Source of the DNA: an uncultured Lentisphaerota bacterium
Lineage (GTDB): Bacteria > Verrucomicrobiota > Lentisphaeria > Oligosphaerales > CAITYL01
Assembly (NCBI GenBank): GCA_903921725.1
Contig: CAIXRA010000005.1
Coordinates: forward strand, 1-64,000
Direction: 5' to 3'
Length of the DNA: 64,000 nucleotides
Shown here: positions 52,682 to 60,735 of the stretch, piece by piece
Position numbering within the stretch: the first letter of the stretch is position 1
How the letters are laid out: each line of letters begins with the position of its first letter
The notes under the pieces: generated by a model
The model's database searches: none
What the model was told of the DNA's origin: nothing
What the model saw: the letters and a program-made list of their open reading frames with translations, nothing else
Translations under genes and position numbers: made by a program

Positions 52682-54066
52682 GAACCCGCGCCTCCCCCCG
52701 CGCCGGTGACATCCTGGCCTAGGCGGCTGACGTCACCGATGTACGGGATAGCGCCAAAGCGGCCTTGGAGGTAATTTTTCTCCAGCTTCAAGTCAGTCCG
52801 CGGTTTGTATTCCACCAAGGAATAAAGCCTCGTGGACTGTTCGCGATCCTTTTCCATGAACCAGATTTCGTCCCGGCGCAACAGTTCCAGGTCGAGGAGA
52901 TTGGTGTCGTGGGTGGTGAAGGCCAACTGGCTTTCTCCACGCAGCGAAAGAAATAATTGCACCAGCATGCGCGTCAACAGTGGGTGAAGGCTGCGATCCA
53001 ATTCGTCCACAAAAAACACCTTGGGGCTGGCGGAAGCATCAAAAAATGCAGGAGCCAAATGTGCCAGCCGTTGCGTGCCGTCGGATTCCCGGCCAAACTC
53101 AAATTCAACAGCATTCCCATTAGGGCCAATATGGACGGTTTTTATCTGGAGGATTTCACCGGTAATGCTACCCGAGGATGAAGACTTAAGCAAAATCTTC
53201 TTTTTTTCCCCCCGAAGATTTTTCCCTTCCATGACCACTTGCTCGCCCTTGGTAAGATTAGTCCGAATCTGATCCTTCACGGCAGACGGTACCCCTCTCA
53301 CCAATTCCTCCAAGTCTTGCTCGGTCTTAATGGCTTTAATTTCAGAGATGCCAATATCGGCCAACCGCATTACGCCATGCAGATATTTTGCAAACGTTTT
53401 GTCGGTCAATGTGCGTAACGGCAAAGCCTCGTATTCACTTGCAGGCGTGATCACTGTCAACACGTTCTCAAACCAATACAGCAATGGCTTGACTTCAGTC
53501 ACATTCTTCTCGCCGAGTTCCGTTAAGAATGGCTGGTTGGGTCGGGTGCCTTCCGCGATGAATTCCAGGCGTTGGTATTCTTTCGTGCCCTTCCTCGCCA
53601 AGTCGTGAAAAGGTTCTACCGTGACCTTGCCTTCCGGCGAAGTCTTGCGCTCAAACCACGGCTGCTCCTTCACGTTCTTGGTGACGTACAGCCATTCTTC
53701 CGTGATCTGACGGCTGTTCAGCGCGATGCCATACTCGTAAATGATGCCATTCGCCGCGATGGTAAACCCGAATTTGCTGTCCTTGCCTGCCGTTTCTGGA
53801 TCGATAAGGAACGGGTCAACTGGGATGGCATTTTCGCCGCGCGTACCGTTGACAATCAGGTTCTGGATGAACGCCAACGCCTTGACGAGATTCGATTTGC
53901 CGGCGGCATTGGCTCCGTAGATGGCGGCAGTCCGCAAAACCCGGTGATCCTTCACAGGCGCGGCAACCGTATGATCCGAATGCTGGTCGTCTTTCGACGC
54001 CACCATGGAAAATACCGTTTCGCCCTTGAAGGACCGGAAGTTTTTGATTGCCAGTTGCAGCAGCAT
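52678..54066 (-). CDS. AAA/ABC-type ATPase (RloA / AbiLi-like)
   Basis: 462 residues. SMC/OLD-class ATPase: IKNFRSFKGE at the start, Walker A GANAAGKS (51-58), signature-like SDGTQRLA (about 329-336), Walker B VFFVDELD (about 350-357), and FTTHDTNLLD switch His (about 386). ATPases of this type sense phage activity and hold the partner nuclease in check. First gene of the operon, AT-richer than its surroundings, with a strong start at 54066. The 3' tail (TGAGGGAGS) is unusual. Confidence 0.9.
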   Translation of the reverse strand: MLLQLAIKNFRSFKGETVFSMVASKDDQHSDHTVAAPVKDHRVLRTAAIYGANAAGKSNLVKALAFIQNLIVNGTRGENAIPVDPFLIDPETAGKDSKFGFTIAANGIIYEYGIALNSRQITEEWLYVTKNVKEQPWFERKTSPEGKVTVEPFHDLARKGTKEYQRLEFIAEGTRPNQPFLTELGEKNVTEVKPLLYWFENVLTVITPASEYEALPLRTLTDKTFAKYLHGVMRLADIGISEIKAIKTEQDLEELVRGVPSAVKDQIRTNLTKGEQVVMEGKNLRGEKKKILLKSSSSGSITGEILQIKTVHIGPNGNAVEFEFGRESDGTQRLAHLAPAFFDASASPKVFFVDELDRSLHPLLTRMLVQLFLSLRGESQLAFTTHDTNLLDLELLRRDEIWFMEKDREQSTRLYSLVEYKPRTDLKLEKNYLQGRFGAIPYIGDVSRLGQDVTGAGGGAGS

Positions 54067-54145
54067 GTTAGTTCCCCATAATCAGTTTTGATCATGGCAA
54101 TATAGGTGACTTTTTCACAAATTCAACAAAAATCAAAACAGGATT

Positions 54146-54373
54146 CTATTTGCCAAAAACCAGTATCGCCCCATCCACCTTTGTGGATGGCGCGGGGATT
54201 TCCATGCCTTCCGCACGTCGGCCGTCGAGCGTGAGCTTCAATACTTCGGCCGCGCGGGCCGTCGCCTCGGCGAGGGTGTCGCCTTCGGTGATGGCTTCGG
54301 GAAGGTCGGGGAAGCTGACGCTGTAACCACCTTCCTTTTGCGGGGCGAAGATTGCCGGATAGTTTATGGTCAT
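54146..54373 (-). CDS. HicB-like antitoxin family protein (second copy)
   Basis: 75 residues: INYPAIFAPQKEGGYSVSFP, DLPEAITEGDTLAEATARAAEV, with LDGRRAEGMEIPAPS. Typical N-terminal HicB half; the ribbon-helix-helix or HTH tail is absent. No HicA partner in the 80 bp to the ATPase gene, nor upstream, where a repeat element begins right at the start codon. It may be a remnant of a complete TA pair or an extra regulator of the defence operon. Confidence 0.78.
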   Translation of the reverse strand: MTINYPAIFAPQKEGGYSVSFPDLPEAITEGDTLAEATARAAEVLKLTLDGRRAEGMEIPAPSTKVDGAILVFGK

Positions 54374-54380
54374 TCCTTAT

Positions 54381-54490
54381 TGCGTCCTGATAGTTTCGCC
54401 CCTTCAGGGCTTGTATCATTTTTTGTTGTGTACCCAGGGCGTCGCTTCGCTTTGCCCTGGGCTGATATAGGTTGCCCCTTCAGGGCAGCG
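54381..54490. repeat. Stem-loop repeat element upstream of the HicB-like gene
   Basis: Two copies of GCCCCTTCAGGGC (54398-54410 and 54474-54486) flank the hairpin CCCAGGGC (54433-54440) / GCCCTGGG (54454-54461). Same style as the CAGGGC/GGGGCAACGCCCC element at 31913-32145. Likely dispersed non-coding element at the island border. Confidence 0.65.
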
Positions 54491-54583
54491 GCGCGGCAAC
54501 ACCAAAAACACAAGCTGAAGCTGTGAACTCCAACGGGGGCGCTTACGGGCTTCGCAAAACAGCCTGAAAGGTTTTGGAAAAGA

Positions 54584-54625
54584 GGTTCGGGGAAAGAACC
54601 TTTTGCAAAAGGTTTTTCCCCGACC
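54584..54625. terminator. Long hairpin beyond dnaK, possible terminator
   Basis: A 42-bp near-perfect inverted repeat (GGTTCGGGGAAAGAACC... with CCCCGACC), centre TTTTGCAAAA, about 12 bp past the dnaK stop. Poly-T follows only weakly, so it could be a terminator or a repeat element. Confidence 0.5.
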
Positions 54626-54636
54626 TTCCGCCGGTA

Positions 54637-56562
54637 TTACTTGTCCTTCACTTCCTTGAAGTCGGCGTCAATGACGTCGCCGTCGGCGGCGCCCTTCTTG
54701 GCCTTCGGGGCGTCGTCCTCGCAGGCGCCACAGTGCTCGCCGCCCTGGGCGCCGGCCTGCGCGCCCTTGTTGCGGTAGAGCTCCTCGGCGAACTTGTGCA
54801 TCTTCTCGTCAACGTCGGCCATGATCTTCTTCATGCGTTCCGTGTCGTTGTCGGCGATCGCCTTCTTGAGGTCGGCGACGGCCTGCTCGACCGGGGCCTT
54901 GACGTCGGCGGGGATCTTTTCCCCGTTTTCCTTGAGCTGCTTCTCGGTCTGATAGACGAAGGAGTCGGCCTTGTTCTTGGTGTCGACCTCCTCGCGCTTG
55001 GCCTTGTCCTCGCCCGCGTGCTCCTCGGCGTCGCGGACCATCTTCTTGATGTCCTCTTCGCGCAATCCGGAACCTGCCTGGATGGTGATCTTCTGCTCCT
55101 TGCCGGTGCCGAGGTCCTTGGCGGTGACGTGCAGGATGCCGTTGGCGTCGATGTCGAACGTGACCTCGATCTGCGGCACGCCGCGCGGGGCGCGGGGGAT
55201 GTCGCCGAGCTGGAACTTGCCGAGGCTCTTGTTGTACTGCGCCATCTCGCGCTCACCCTGGCACACATGCACTTCCACGCTCGGCTGGTTGTCGCTGGCG
55301 GTGGAGAAGATCTCGCTCTTGCGGGTCGGGATGGTGGTGTTGCGCTCGATGAGCTTGGTGAAGACGCCGCCGAGGGTCTCGATGCCCAGCGAGAGCGGGG
55401 TCACGTCCAACAGCAGCACATCCTTCACCTCGCCCTTGAGCACGCCGCCCTGGATGGCCGCGCCGACGGCGACGACTTCGTCGGGGTTCACACCCTTGTG
55501 CGGAGCCTTGCCGAAGACCTGCTCGACGACCTGCACCACGCGGGGCATGCGGGTCATGCCGCCGACCAGAATCGCCTCGTTGATTTCCTTCATGCTCAGG
55601 CCGGCGTCGCGCATGCAGTTCTGCACGGGCTTGACCGAGCGCTGGACGAGGTCCTCGACGAGCTGCTCGAGTTTGGCGCGGGTGAGGGTTTTCTGGAGGT
55701 GCTTCGGGCCGGAGGCGTCGGCGGTGATGAACGGCAGGCTGATCTCGGAGGAGGTCGCGCTGGAGAGTTCGCACTTGGCGCGCTCGGCGGCCTCCTTCAG
55801 GCGCTGGAGCGCCATCGGGTCGCCCTTCAGGTTCACGCCGGTTTCGGCCTTGAACTCATCGAGCAGCCAGTTGATGATGTTCTGGTCGAAGTCATCGCCG
55901 CCGAGGTGCGTGTCGCCGTTGGTCGCCTTCACCTCGAAGACGCCGTCGCCGATCTCCAGCACGGAAATGTCGAATGTGCCGCCGCCCAGGTCGTACACCG
56001 CGATCTTCTCGTCCTTCTTCTTGTCCAGGCCGTAGGCCAGCGAGGAGGCGGTCGGCTCGTTGATGATGCGCTTGACCTCAAGCCCGGCGATGCGGCCGGC
56101 ATCCTTGGTCGCCTGGCGCTGGCTGTCGTTGAAATAGGCCGGGACGGTGATAATCGCCTCGGTAATCGCCTCGCCCAGGTACGCCTCCGCGTCCGCCTTC
56201 AGCTTCTGCAGGATCATGGCGGAGATTTCGGGGGGCGAATAGGTCTTGTCGCCGATCTTGACGTGCGCGTCGCCATTGGAGGCCCGCACGACCTCGTAAG
56301 GGACCAGCTCAATCTCGTGCTTCACTTCCTCGAACTTGCGGCCCATGAAGCGCTTGATCGAATAGACCGTGTGCTTCGGGTTCGTCACGGACTGGCGCTT
56401 GGCAGTGACGCCCACCAGCCGCTCGCCGCCCTTGGTGAAGGCGACGATGGACGGCGTGGTCCTCATCCCCTCGGCGTTCGGGATGACGGTCGGTTCGCCG
56501 CCTTCCATGACGGCCATGCACGAGTTTGTCGTCCCCAAGTCAATTCCCAAAATGCGTCCCAT
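54637..56562 (-). CDS. dnaK: Chaperone DnaK (Hsp70)
   Basis: 641 residues. ATP-dependent chaperone. [13 protein letters not shown] at the start, [44 protein letters not shown], then the substrate domain with [18 protein letters not shown]. The C-terminus ends [10 protein letters not shown], close to the EEVDF-type tail. AAGGAG precedes the ATG. No grpE or dnaJ is adjacent. Confidence 0.98.
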   Translation of the reverse strand: MGRILGIDLGTTNSCMAVMEGGEPTVIPNAEGMRTTPSIVAFTKGGERLVGVTAKRQSVTNPKHTVYSIKRFMGRKFEEVKHEIELVPYEVVRASNGDAHVKIGDKTYSPPEISAMILQKLKADAEAYLGEAITEAIITVPAYFNDSQRQATKDAGRIAGLEVKRIINEPTASSLAYGLDKKKDEKIAVYDLGGGTFDISVLEIGDGVFEVKATNGDTHLGGDDFDQNIINWLLDEFKAETGVNLKGDPMALQRLKEAAERAKCELSSATSSEISLPFITADASGPKHLQKTLTRAKLEQLVEDLVQRSVKPVQNCMRDAGLSMKEINEAILVGGMTRMPRVVQVVEQVFGKAPHKGVNPDEVVAVGAAIQGGVLKGEVKDVLLLDVTPLSLGIETLGGVFTKLIERNTTIPTRKSEIFSTASDNQPSVEVHVCQGEREMAQYNKSLGKFQLGDIPRAPRGVPQIEVTFDIDANGILHVTAKDLGTGKEQKITIQAGSGLREEDIKKMVRDAEEHAGEDKAKREEVDTKNKADSFVYQTEKQLKENGEKIPADVKAPVEQAVADLKKAIADNDTERMKKIMADVDEKMHKFAEELYRNKGAQAGAQGGEHCGACEDDAPKAKKGAADGDVIDADFKEVKDK

Positions 56563-56860
56563 GGTCAGTACTCCTTGAATGTGTCCGTTGCGGGTGGAAA
56601 ACTTTCAGCCGCCAATTGCTCACAAAGTTGCGCCTTCAATCAAGCACCCCCCATGCCAACCAGTTTTAAAAACCCATAATGCTCTTTTTATAAGCATGTT
56701 ACAGCTATTTACATCACCCGCGCCGCCTTCCGGGGAGATGCCGGCACGCTGGCCGGCTGTGCCACAATGCGGCACGACTGCGCCACGATGGCACACCGCC
56801 CTGCCCGCGGATCTGCCGCCGGAAGCCGCCGCCACTCCGGCTCCGGAAGCGGCGAAGCGA
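56563..56860. other. Upstream region of dnaK, no gene
   Basis: About 300 bp without a gene. The centre (56640-56730) is AT-richer and likely holds the dnaK promoter, but I cannot place a clean sigma-32 (CTTGAAA / CCCCAT-T) or CIRCE motif. Near 56755-56795 are GTGCCAC/GTGGCAC hairpins. Confidence 0.35.
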
Positions 56861-57832
56861 TCACTTCCCGGCGGTCGGCGCTGTTTTTTCCGGCGGGTCG
56901 CCGCCGAAGTTGATGCGCTCCTTTTCCACGACCAGCGGGCGCTTCAGCACCTGGGTGTGGATGGCGCCGACGTACTCGCCGACGATGCCGAGGAAGATGA
57001 GCTGGACGGAGCTGAAGAAGAACATGCCGATGACCAGCGGCGCCAGCCCGAGCTGGAACGAGTCCCAGTACAGCAGTTTGTACACCAGGTACGCCAGCGC
57101 CACCAGCAGGCTCACGCCGGAGAGGCAGAAGCCGGCGAAGGTCGCTAGGCGCAGCGGCACCTTCGAGTGGTTCGTGATGCCAAGCATCGCCATGTCGTAG
57201 AGAGTGTAGAAGTTGTTCTTGGTGAAACCCCGGCGGCGCGCCGGCTGCACATACGGGACTTCGGCGCGCTCAAAGCCGATGTCGCAGATCAGCCCGCGGA
57301 AATACGGGTACGGGTCGTCGACCTGCCGCAGGATTTCGATGACACTCCGGTCGTACAGGCCGAACCCGGTGAAGTTCTTGACCAGCGGCACGTCGGACAG
57401 CCTCCCGATCAGCCAGTAGTAGAGCCGGCGCACGGCGAAGAACAGCACCGACTCCTCACTCGCGTTCTTGACCCCGACGACCACCCTGCAGCCGGTTTCC
57501 CACTTCTCCAGGAACCGCGGGATCAGCTCCACCGGGTCCTGAAGGTCGGCGACGATGCTGATGACGGCGTCGCCGCGCGTCTGCAGGAAACCGTGGCAGG
57601 GGGAACGGATGTGGCCGAAATTGCGCGCATTGACAATCACCCGCACGTTGGGGTCGGCCGCCGCAATGCCGCGGAGGATTTCGACCGTGCGGTCGGTCGA
57701 GGCGTTGTCGATGAAGAGATGCTCGTGGCGGTACTGGGGAAGCGCCGCGAACACCGCCTTGACCTGGCGGTACACCTCGGCGACGTTCTCCTCCTCGTTG
57801 TAGCAGGCTGTCATCACGCTGATGAGCTTCAT
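56861..57832 (-). CDS. Polyprenyl-phosphate glycosyltransferase (GT2, GtrB/ArnC-like)
   Basis: 323 residues. Cytoplasmic GT-A domain (LISVMTACYNEEENV, IDNASTDRTVE, ADLQDPVELIP) followed by two C-terminal membrane helices (about 240-265 and 275-300), the layout of enzymes making undecaprenyl-phosphate-sugar. Ends with GEYVGAIHTQVLKRPLVVEKE, a family marker. Last gene of the six-gene minus-strand glycan operon, 26 bp after the NeuB-like gene. Sugar unknown. Confidence 0.9.
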   Translation of the reverse strand: MKLISVMTACYNEEENVAEVYRQVKAVFAALPQYRHEHLFIDNASTDRTVEILRGIAAADPNVRVIVNARNFGHIRSPCHGFLQTRGDAVISIVADLQDPVELIPRFLEKWETGCRVVVGVKNASEESVLFFAVRRLYYWLIGRLSDVPLVKNFTGFGLYDRSVIEILRQVDDPYPYFRGLICDIGFERAEVPYVQPARRRGFTKNNFYTLYDMAMLGITNHSKVPLRLATFAGFCLSGVSLLVALAYLVYKLLYWDSFQLGLAPLVIGMFFFSSVQLIFLGIVGEYVGAIHTQVLKRPLVVEKERINFGGDPPEKTAPTAGK

Positions 57833-57858
57833 GGGGTGCCTTTTTTCCTTCCGCCGCG

Positions 57859-58950
57859 TCAGATGCCGCGGGCGCAGATGGCTTGGCGCAGCGCGTCGCT
57901 GTCCGCGTACGGCGTGTCGATCATGTCGATGGAAATGGGCTGGTGCTTGCGGCACGGCTTCAGCAGCCGGTGGCCGAAGCGCCCGAGCATCAGCTCACGG
58001 CAGGAGATCTGCCCTTTCTGCAGGGGGATCGCCAAGTAGACGTCCTCCTCGTGCAGCCGCTGTCCGGCTGGCAGATCCTCGGCGGCGTAGACGCCGCGCA
58101 CATAGCCGTCCAGGTAGGCGGTCTCCCGGGGCAGCGGCGCCTTGCGTTCATTGGCCGAAGTCCCGCAGTAGGCCTGCGCCCTCTTGTAGGCCTTGAACCA
58201 AGCATCCACCTGCTCCGGAAGCGAGGAGTACGCCGCCACCTCCGCGCCGTCCGTGGCGATGTCGATGTGCCGCTCGAAGGTGCGGGCGCCCTTGGCATAG
58301 GCGATGGTGACGGAGGTTGCCCAGTCCTTGTGTTCATGGCTGGAGTAGCCGATGGCGTGGCCGGGATAGCGGTTGCGCAGGTAGTCGATCTGGTTCAGCT
58401 CGCACTCGCCCTCCTCGTGCGGATAGGCGGCGATGCAGTGGTTGAGGGCCAGCGGAATGTTGCGGTTTGTGAAGAAGGTGACCATGTCGTCCATGTCCTT
58501 CTGCGAGGCGCCGCCCACTGAGACGATCACCGGCTTCCGAGTGCCGGCAATCTTCTCCAGCAGCATCCAGTCGGCCGAGTCGGCGCTGGCAATCTTGATG
58601 ATCGGCAGGTCGAACTCCACGCACCAGTCGACCGACTTCTCGTCGAACGGCGTCGCCATGGGGATGCAGCCGCTCTTGCGGATCGCCTCGACCAGCGCGG
58701 CGTAGTCCTGCTTGGACAGGCGCGTCTCATTGATGCGCTGGATGTAGCGGATGTCCGTCCGCTGCCGGAAATCCCTGTGCACGAAGCTGTCCACGTCGCG
58801 GAACTGCAGCTTGATGGCGGCACGGACGTTGTTGAACCGCACAATCCGCGAGTGCTGGCGGATGATCTCCAGCCCGCGCTCCAGACGGCCGAGGTGGTTG
58901 TTGGTCATCTCAAGCACGAAAAGGTCTTCGAACATGCTGCGCTGAATCAT
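57859..58950 (-). CDS. NeuB-family (N-acetylneuraminate synthase-like) enzyme with SAF domain
   Basis: 363 residues. TIM barrel that condenses phosphoenolpyruvate with an aldose (ManNAc-type or related). The start FEDLFVLEMTNNHLG, AIKLQFRDVDSF, ATPFDEKSVDW, IIKIASADSADW, NHCIAAYPHEEGECEL, GYSSHE and FERHIDI follow the family; the C-terminal antifreeze-like SAF part has GVYAAEDLPAG. Lacks an adjacent CMP-sugar synthetase, usual for sialic acid clusters, so a non-sialic product is possible. Start ATG 58950 with AGGGGGAG; overlaps the cyclase stop by 4 bp. Confidence 0.88.
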   Translation of the reverse strand: MIQRSMFEDLFVLEMTNNHLGRLERGLEIIRQHSRIVRFNNVRAAIKLQFRDVDSFVHRDFRQRTDIRYIQRINETRLSKQDYAALVEAIRKSGCIPMATPFDEKSVDWCVEFDLPIIKIASADSADWMLLEKIAGTRKPVIVSVGGASQKDMDDMVTFFTNRNIPLALNHCIAAYPHEEGECELNQIDYLRNRYPGHAIGYSSHEHKDWATSVTIAYAKGARTFERHIDIATDGAEVAAYSSLPEQVDAWFKAYKRAQAYCGTSANERKAPLPRETAYLDGYVRGVYAAEDLPAGQRLHEEDVYLAIPLQKGQISCRELMLGRFGHRLLKPCRKHQPISIDMIDTPYADSDALRQAICARGI

Positions 58951-60044
58951 CGGCTCCCCCTTGCGGCAGGCTGCCCGCATTGCGTGGTCAAATAGGCGTC
59001 CAGAATCTCTTCAAGCGCGCCGTCCAGGGCGGTCGGCACAATCCGGAGCTCACCGGAGGCCGCGGGCAGGACGAGGCTGACGGAGCCCCCCGCCGCCTTC
59101 TTGTCGCGCGCCGCGCCGGCCACCAGCCCGCGTGCCGTCACCGGCCGGGAGTAGCTGACCGGGAAGTGGCGGGCGACAAACGCGTGGATGCCGGCGTACT
59201 CCGCCTCGGGCAGCAGCCCCTTCTTCACGGCGATCCAGTTGGCAAGATCCACACCCCAGGCCACGGCCAGCCCGTGCGGAATCCCGTAGCCGGAAAGGGT
59301 TTCCAGCACATGGCCGAACGTGTGGCCGTAGTTCAGGATGCGGCGCGGGCCGGCCTCATACTCGTCCTGCTCGATGATGGCCTGCTTGACCCGCAACCCC
59401 TTCCGGATCAACCCGGGCAGTTCCGGGTTCCGCAGCCCGCCGCGCTCCAGCGCCCCCCGTACCTCCTCGAAGAAAACAGCGGGGCCGGTCAGCGACAGCT
59501 TGACGATCTCGCCGTAGCCGGAGCGGATATCGTTGTCGGAAAGCGTGTCCAGGAACTCCGGCGCGATCCAGACGGCGGACGGCGCATGGAACGCACCGAC
59601 CTGGTTCTTGTGCCGGTTGAAGTTCAGGCAGCATTTCGCGCCGATGCAGCTGTCCGACATGGCCAGCAGCGTAGTCGGAACGAACTCCCAGCGGATGCCC
59701 CGGTGATAAACGTGGGCGGCGAAGGAGGCCATGTCCCCGATGATTCCGCCGCCGACGGCGAGCAGCCGGCTCTGGCGCGAAAACTGGTTGGCCTGCATGA
59801 ACTCCAGAACCTTCGCGGAGCCGGCGAGCGTCTTCTCCTCCTCCGTGGCGTCGGCCAGCAGGACGGGAACCGCCCCCAGCAGCGGCGCCAGGGCGTCCGG
59901 GTACATCCCGGCGACGCGGCGGTCGGCCACCACCCCGGAGAAACCCATCCCCGCCAGCCGCGCGGCAAGCGCCGCAACGCCTCCCGCGGCGAACTCCACG
60001 CGGTAGGCGCCCTGGCCGGACTGGATGAGAAGGGGTTCCAGCAT
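58947..60044 (-). CDS. 3-dehydroquinate synthase-like sugar phosphate cyclase
   Basis: 365 residues. NAD-dependent cyclase fold. GGGIIGDMASFAAHVYHRGI, PTTLLAMSDSCIGAK, HKNQVGAFHAP, then Glu in GYGEIVKLS, His in NYGHTFGH and His in GIPHGLAVAWG, so the zinc ligands remain. Substrate-side residues depart from AroB: DSSVGGKTAVN is DSCIGAKCCLN here. It sits in a glycan operon, not near aro genes. Could be an ordinary AroB, but a cyclase for another sugar phosphate seems at least as likely. Confidence 0.85.
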   Translation of the reverse strand: MLEPLLIQSGQGAYRVEFAAGGVAALAARLAGMGFSGVVADRRVAGMYPDALAPLLGAVPVLLADATEEEKTLAGSAKVLEFMQANQFSRQSRLLAVGGGIIGDMASFAAHVYHRGIRWEFVPTTLLAMSDSCIGAKCCLNFNRHKNQVGAFHAPSAVWIAPEFLDTLSDNDIRSGYGEIVKLSLTGPAVFFEEVRGALERGGLRNPELPGLIRKGLRVKQAIIEQDEYEAGPRRILNYGHTFGHVLETLSGYGIPHGLAVAWGVDLANWIAVKKGLLPEAEYAGIHAFVARHFPVSYSRPVTARGLVAGAARDKKAAGGSVSLVLPAASGELRIVPTALDGALEEILDAYLTTQCGQPAARGSR

Positions 60045-60054
60045 GCCGCCGCTC

Positions 60055-60723
60055 CTATTGGGCCAGGTAGCCGCCGTCGATGACCAACGTCTGCCCCGTG
60101 ATATAGCTGTTCGCCTCGGAGCCGAGCATGAACACGAGGCCGGCGATCTCCTCCGGCGTCCCGAGCCGGCCCAGCGGCACCTGGGCGCACAGCGCGGCGA
60201 GCTCCTCCGGAGAGTTGTTCTTCCGGGTCAGATCGGTCCCGATGAAGCCGGGGCAGACGGCGTTGACGAGGATGCCGTCGCGGCCGTATTCCACCGCGGC
60301 GCTGCGCGTCAACGAGTTCAGGGCCGCCTTCGTGGCGGAATAGGCCGCGCGCCCGCCCCGGGTTACGAAGCTGTAGCAGGAGCTGATGTTGACGATCCGC
60401 CCCCAGCCTTTCCGCGCCATGGCGGCGGCGGCGTGCCGGGTCAGCAGCAGCGGCGCCGTCAGGTTGACGTCCTGCATCAGTTGCCAGTCGGACAGCTCCA
60501 AGTCCCGGATTGGAATGATGTTGTTGATTCCGGCGTTGTTGACGAGTGCGTCCACCTCCAGCACGCCCCCGTGCCGGGCGATGTAGGCCTCGACGGCGTC
60601 CGGGCGCGACAGGTCCAGCTCGTCCCTTCCCGGCGCGACGACCTCCCAGCCGGCGGCGCGGTAGCACTCCGCCACGGCCCGGCCGATGCCGCGCGCGCCA
60701 CCCGTGATGAAAACCCGTTTCAT
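60055..60723 (-). CDS. Short-chain dehydrogenase/reductase
   Basis: 222 residues. Classical SDR: TGGARGIG cofactor loop (8-15), NNAGI, Ser in ISSCYSF, and YSATKAALN catalytic Tyr/Lys. C-terminal GYLAQ ends the usual VIDGGY motif. NAD(P)-dependent oxidation/reduction of a sugar or keto intermediate in the glycan pathway. Twelve bp after the ThDP gene and ten before the cyclase gene. Confidence 0.9.
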   Translation of the reverse strand: MKRVFITGGARGIGRAVAECYRAAGWEVVAPGRDELDLSRPDAVEAYIARHGGVLEVDALVNNAGINNIIPIRDLELSDWQLMQDVNLTAPLLLTRHAAAAMARKGWGRIVNISSCYSFVTRGGRAAYSATKAALNSLTRSAAVEYGRDGILVNAVCPGFIGTDLTRKNNSPEELAALCAQVPLGRLGTPEEIAGLVFMLGSEANSYITGQTLVIDGGYLAQ

Positions 60724-60735
60724 ATTCGCCTCCGG

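Noticed and set aside
56755..56795. Sigma-54 promoter (TGGCAC-N5-TTGC) upstream of dnaK
   Set aside because: GG and GC elements are spaced one base short in all readings; more likely hairpins made of GTGCCAC units.
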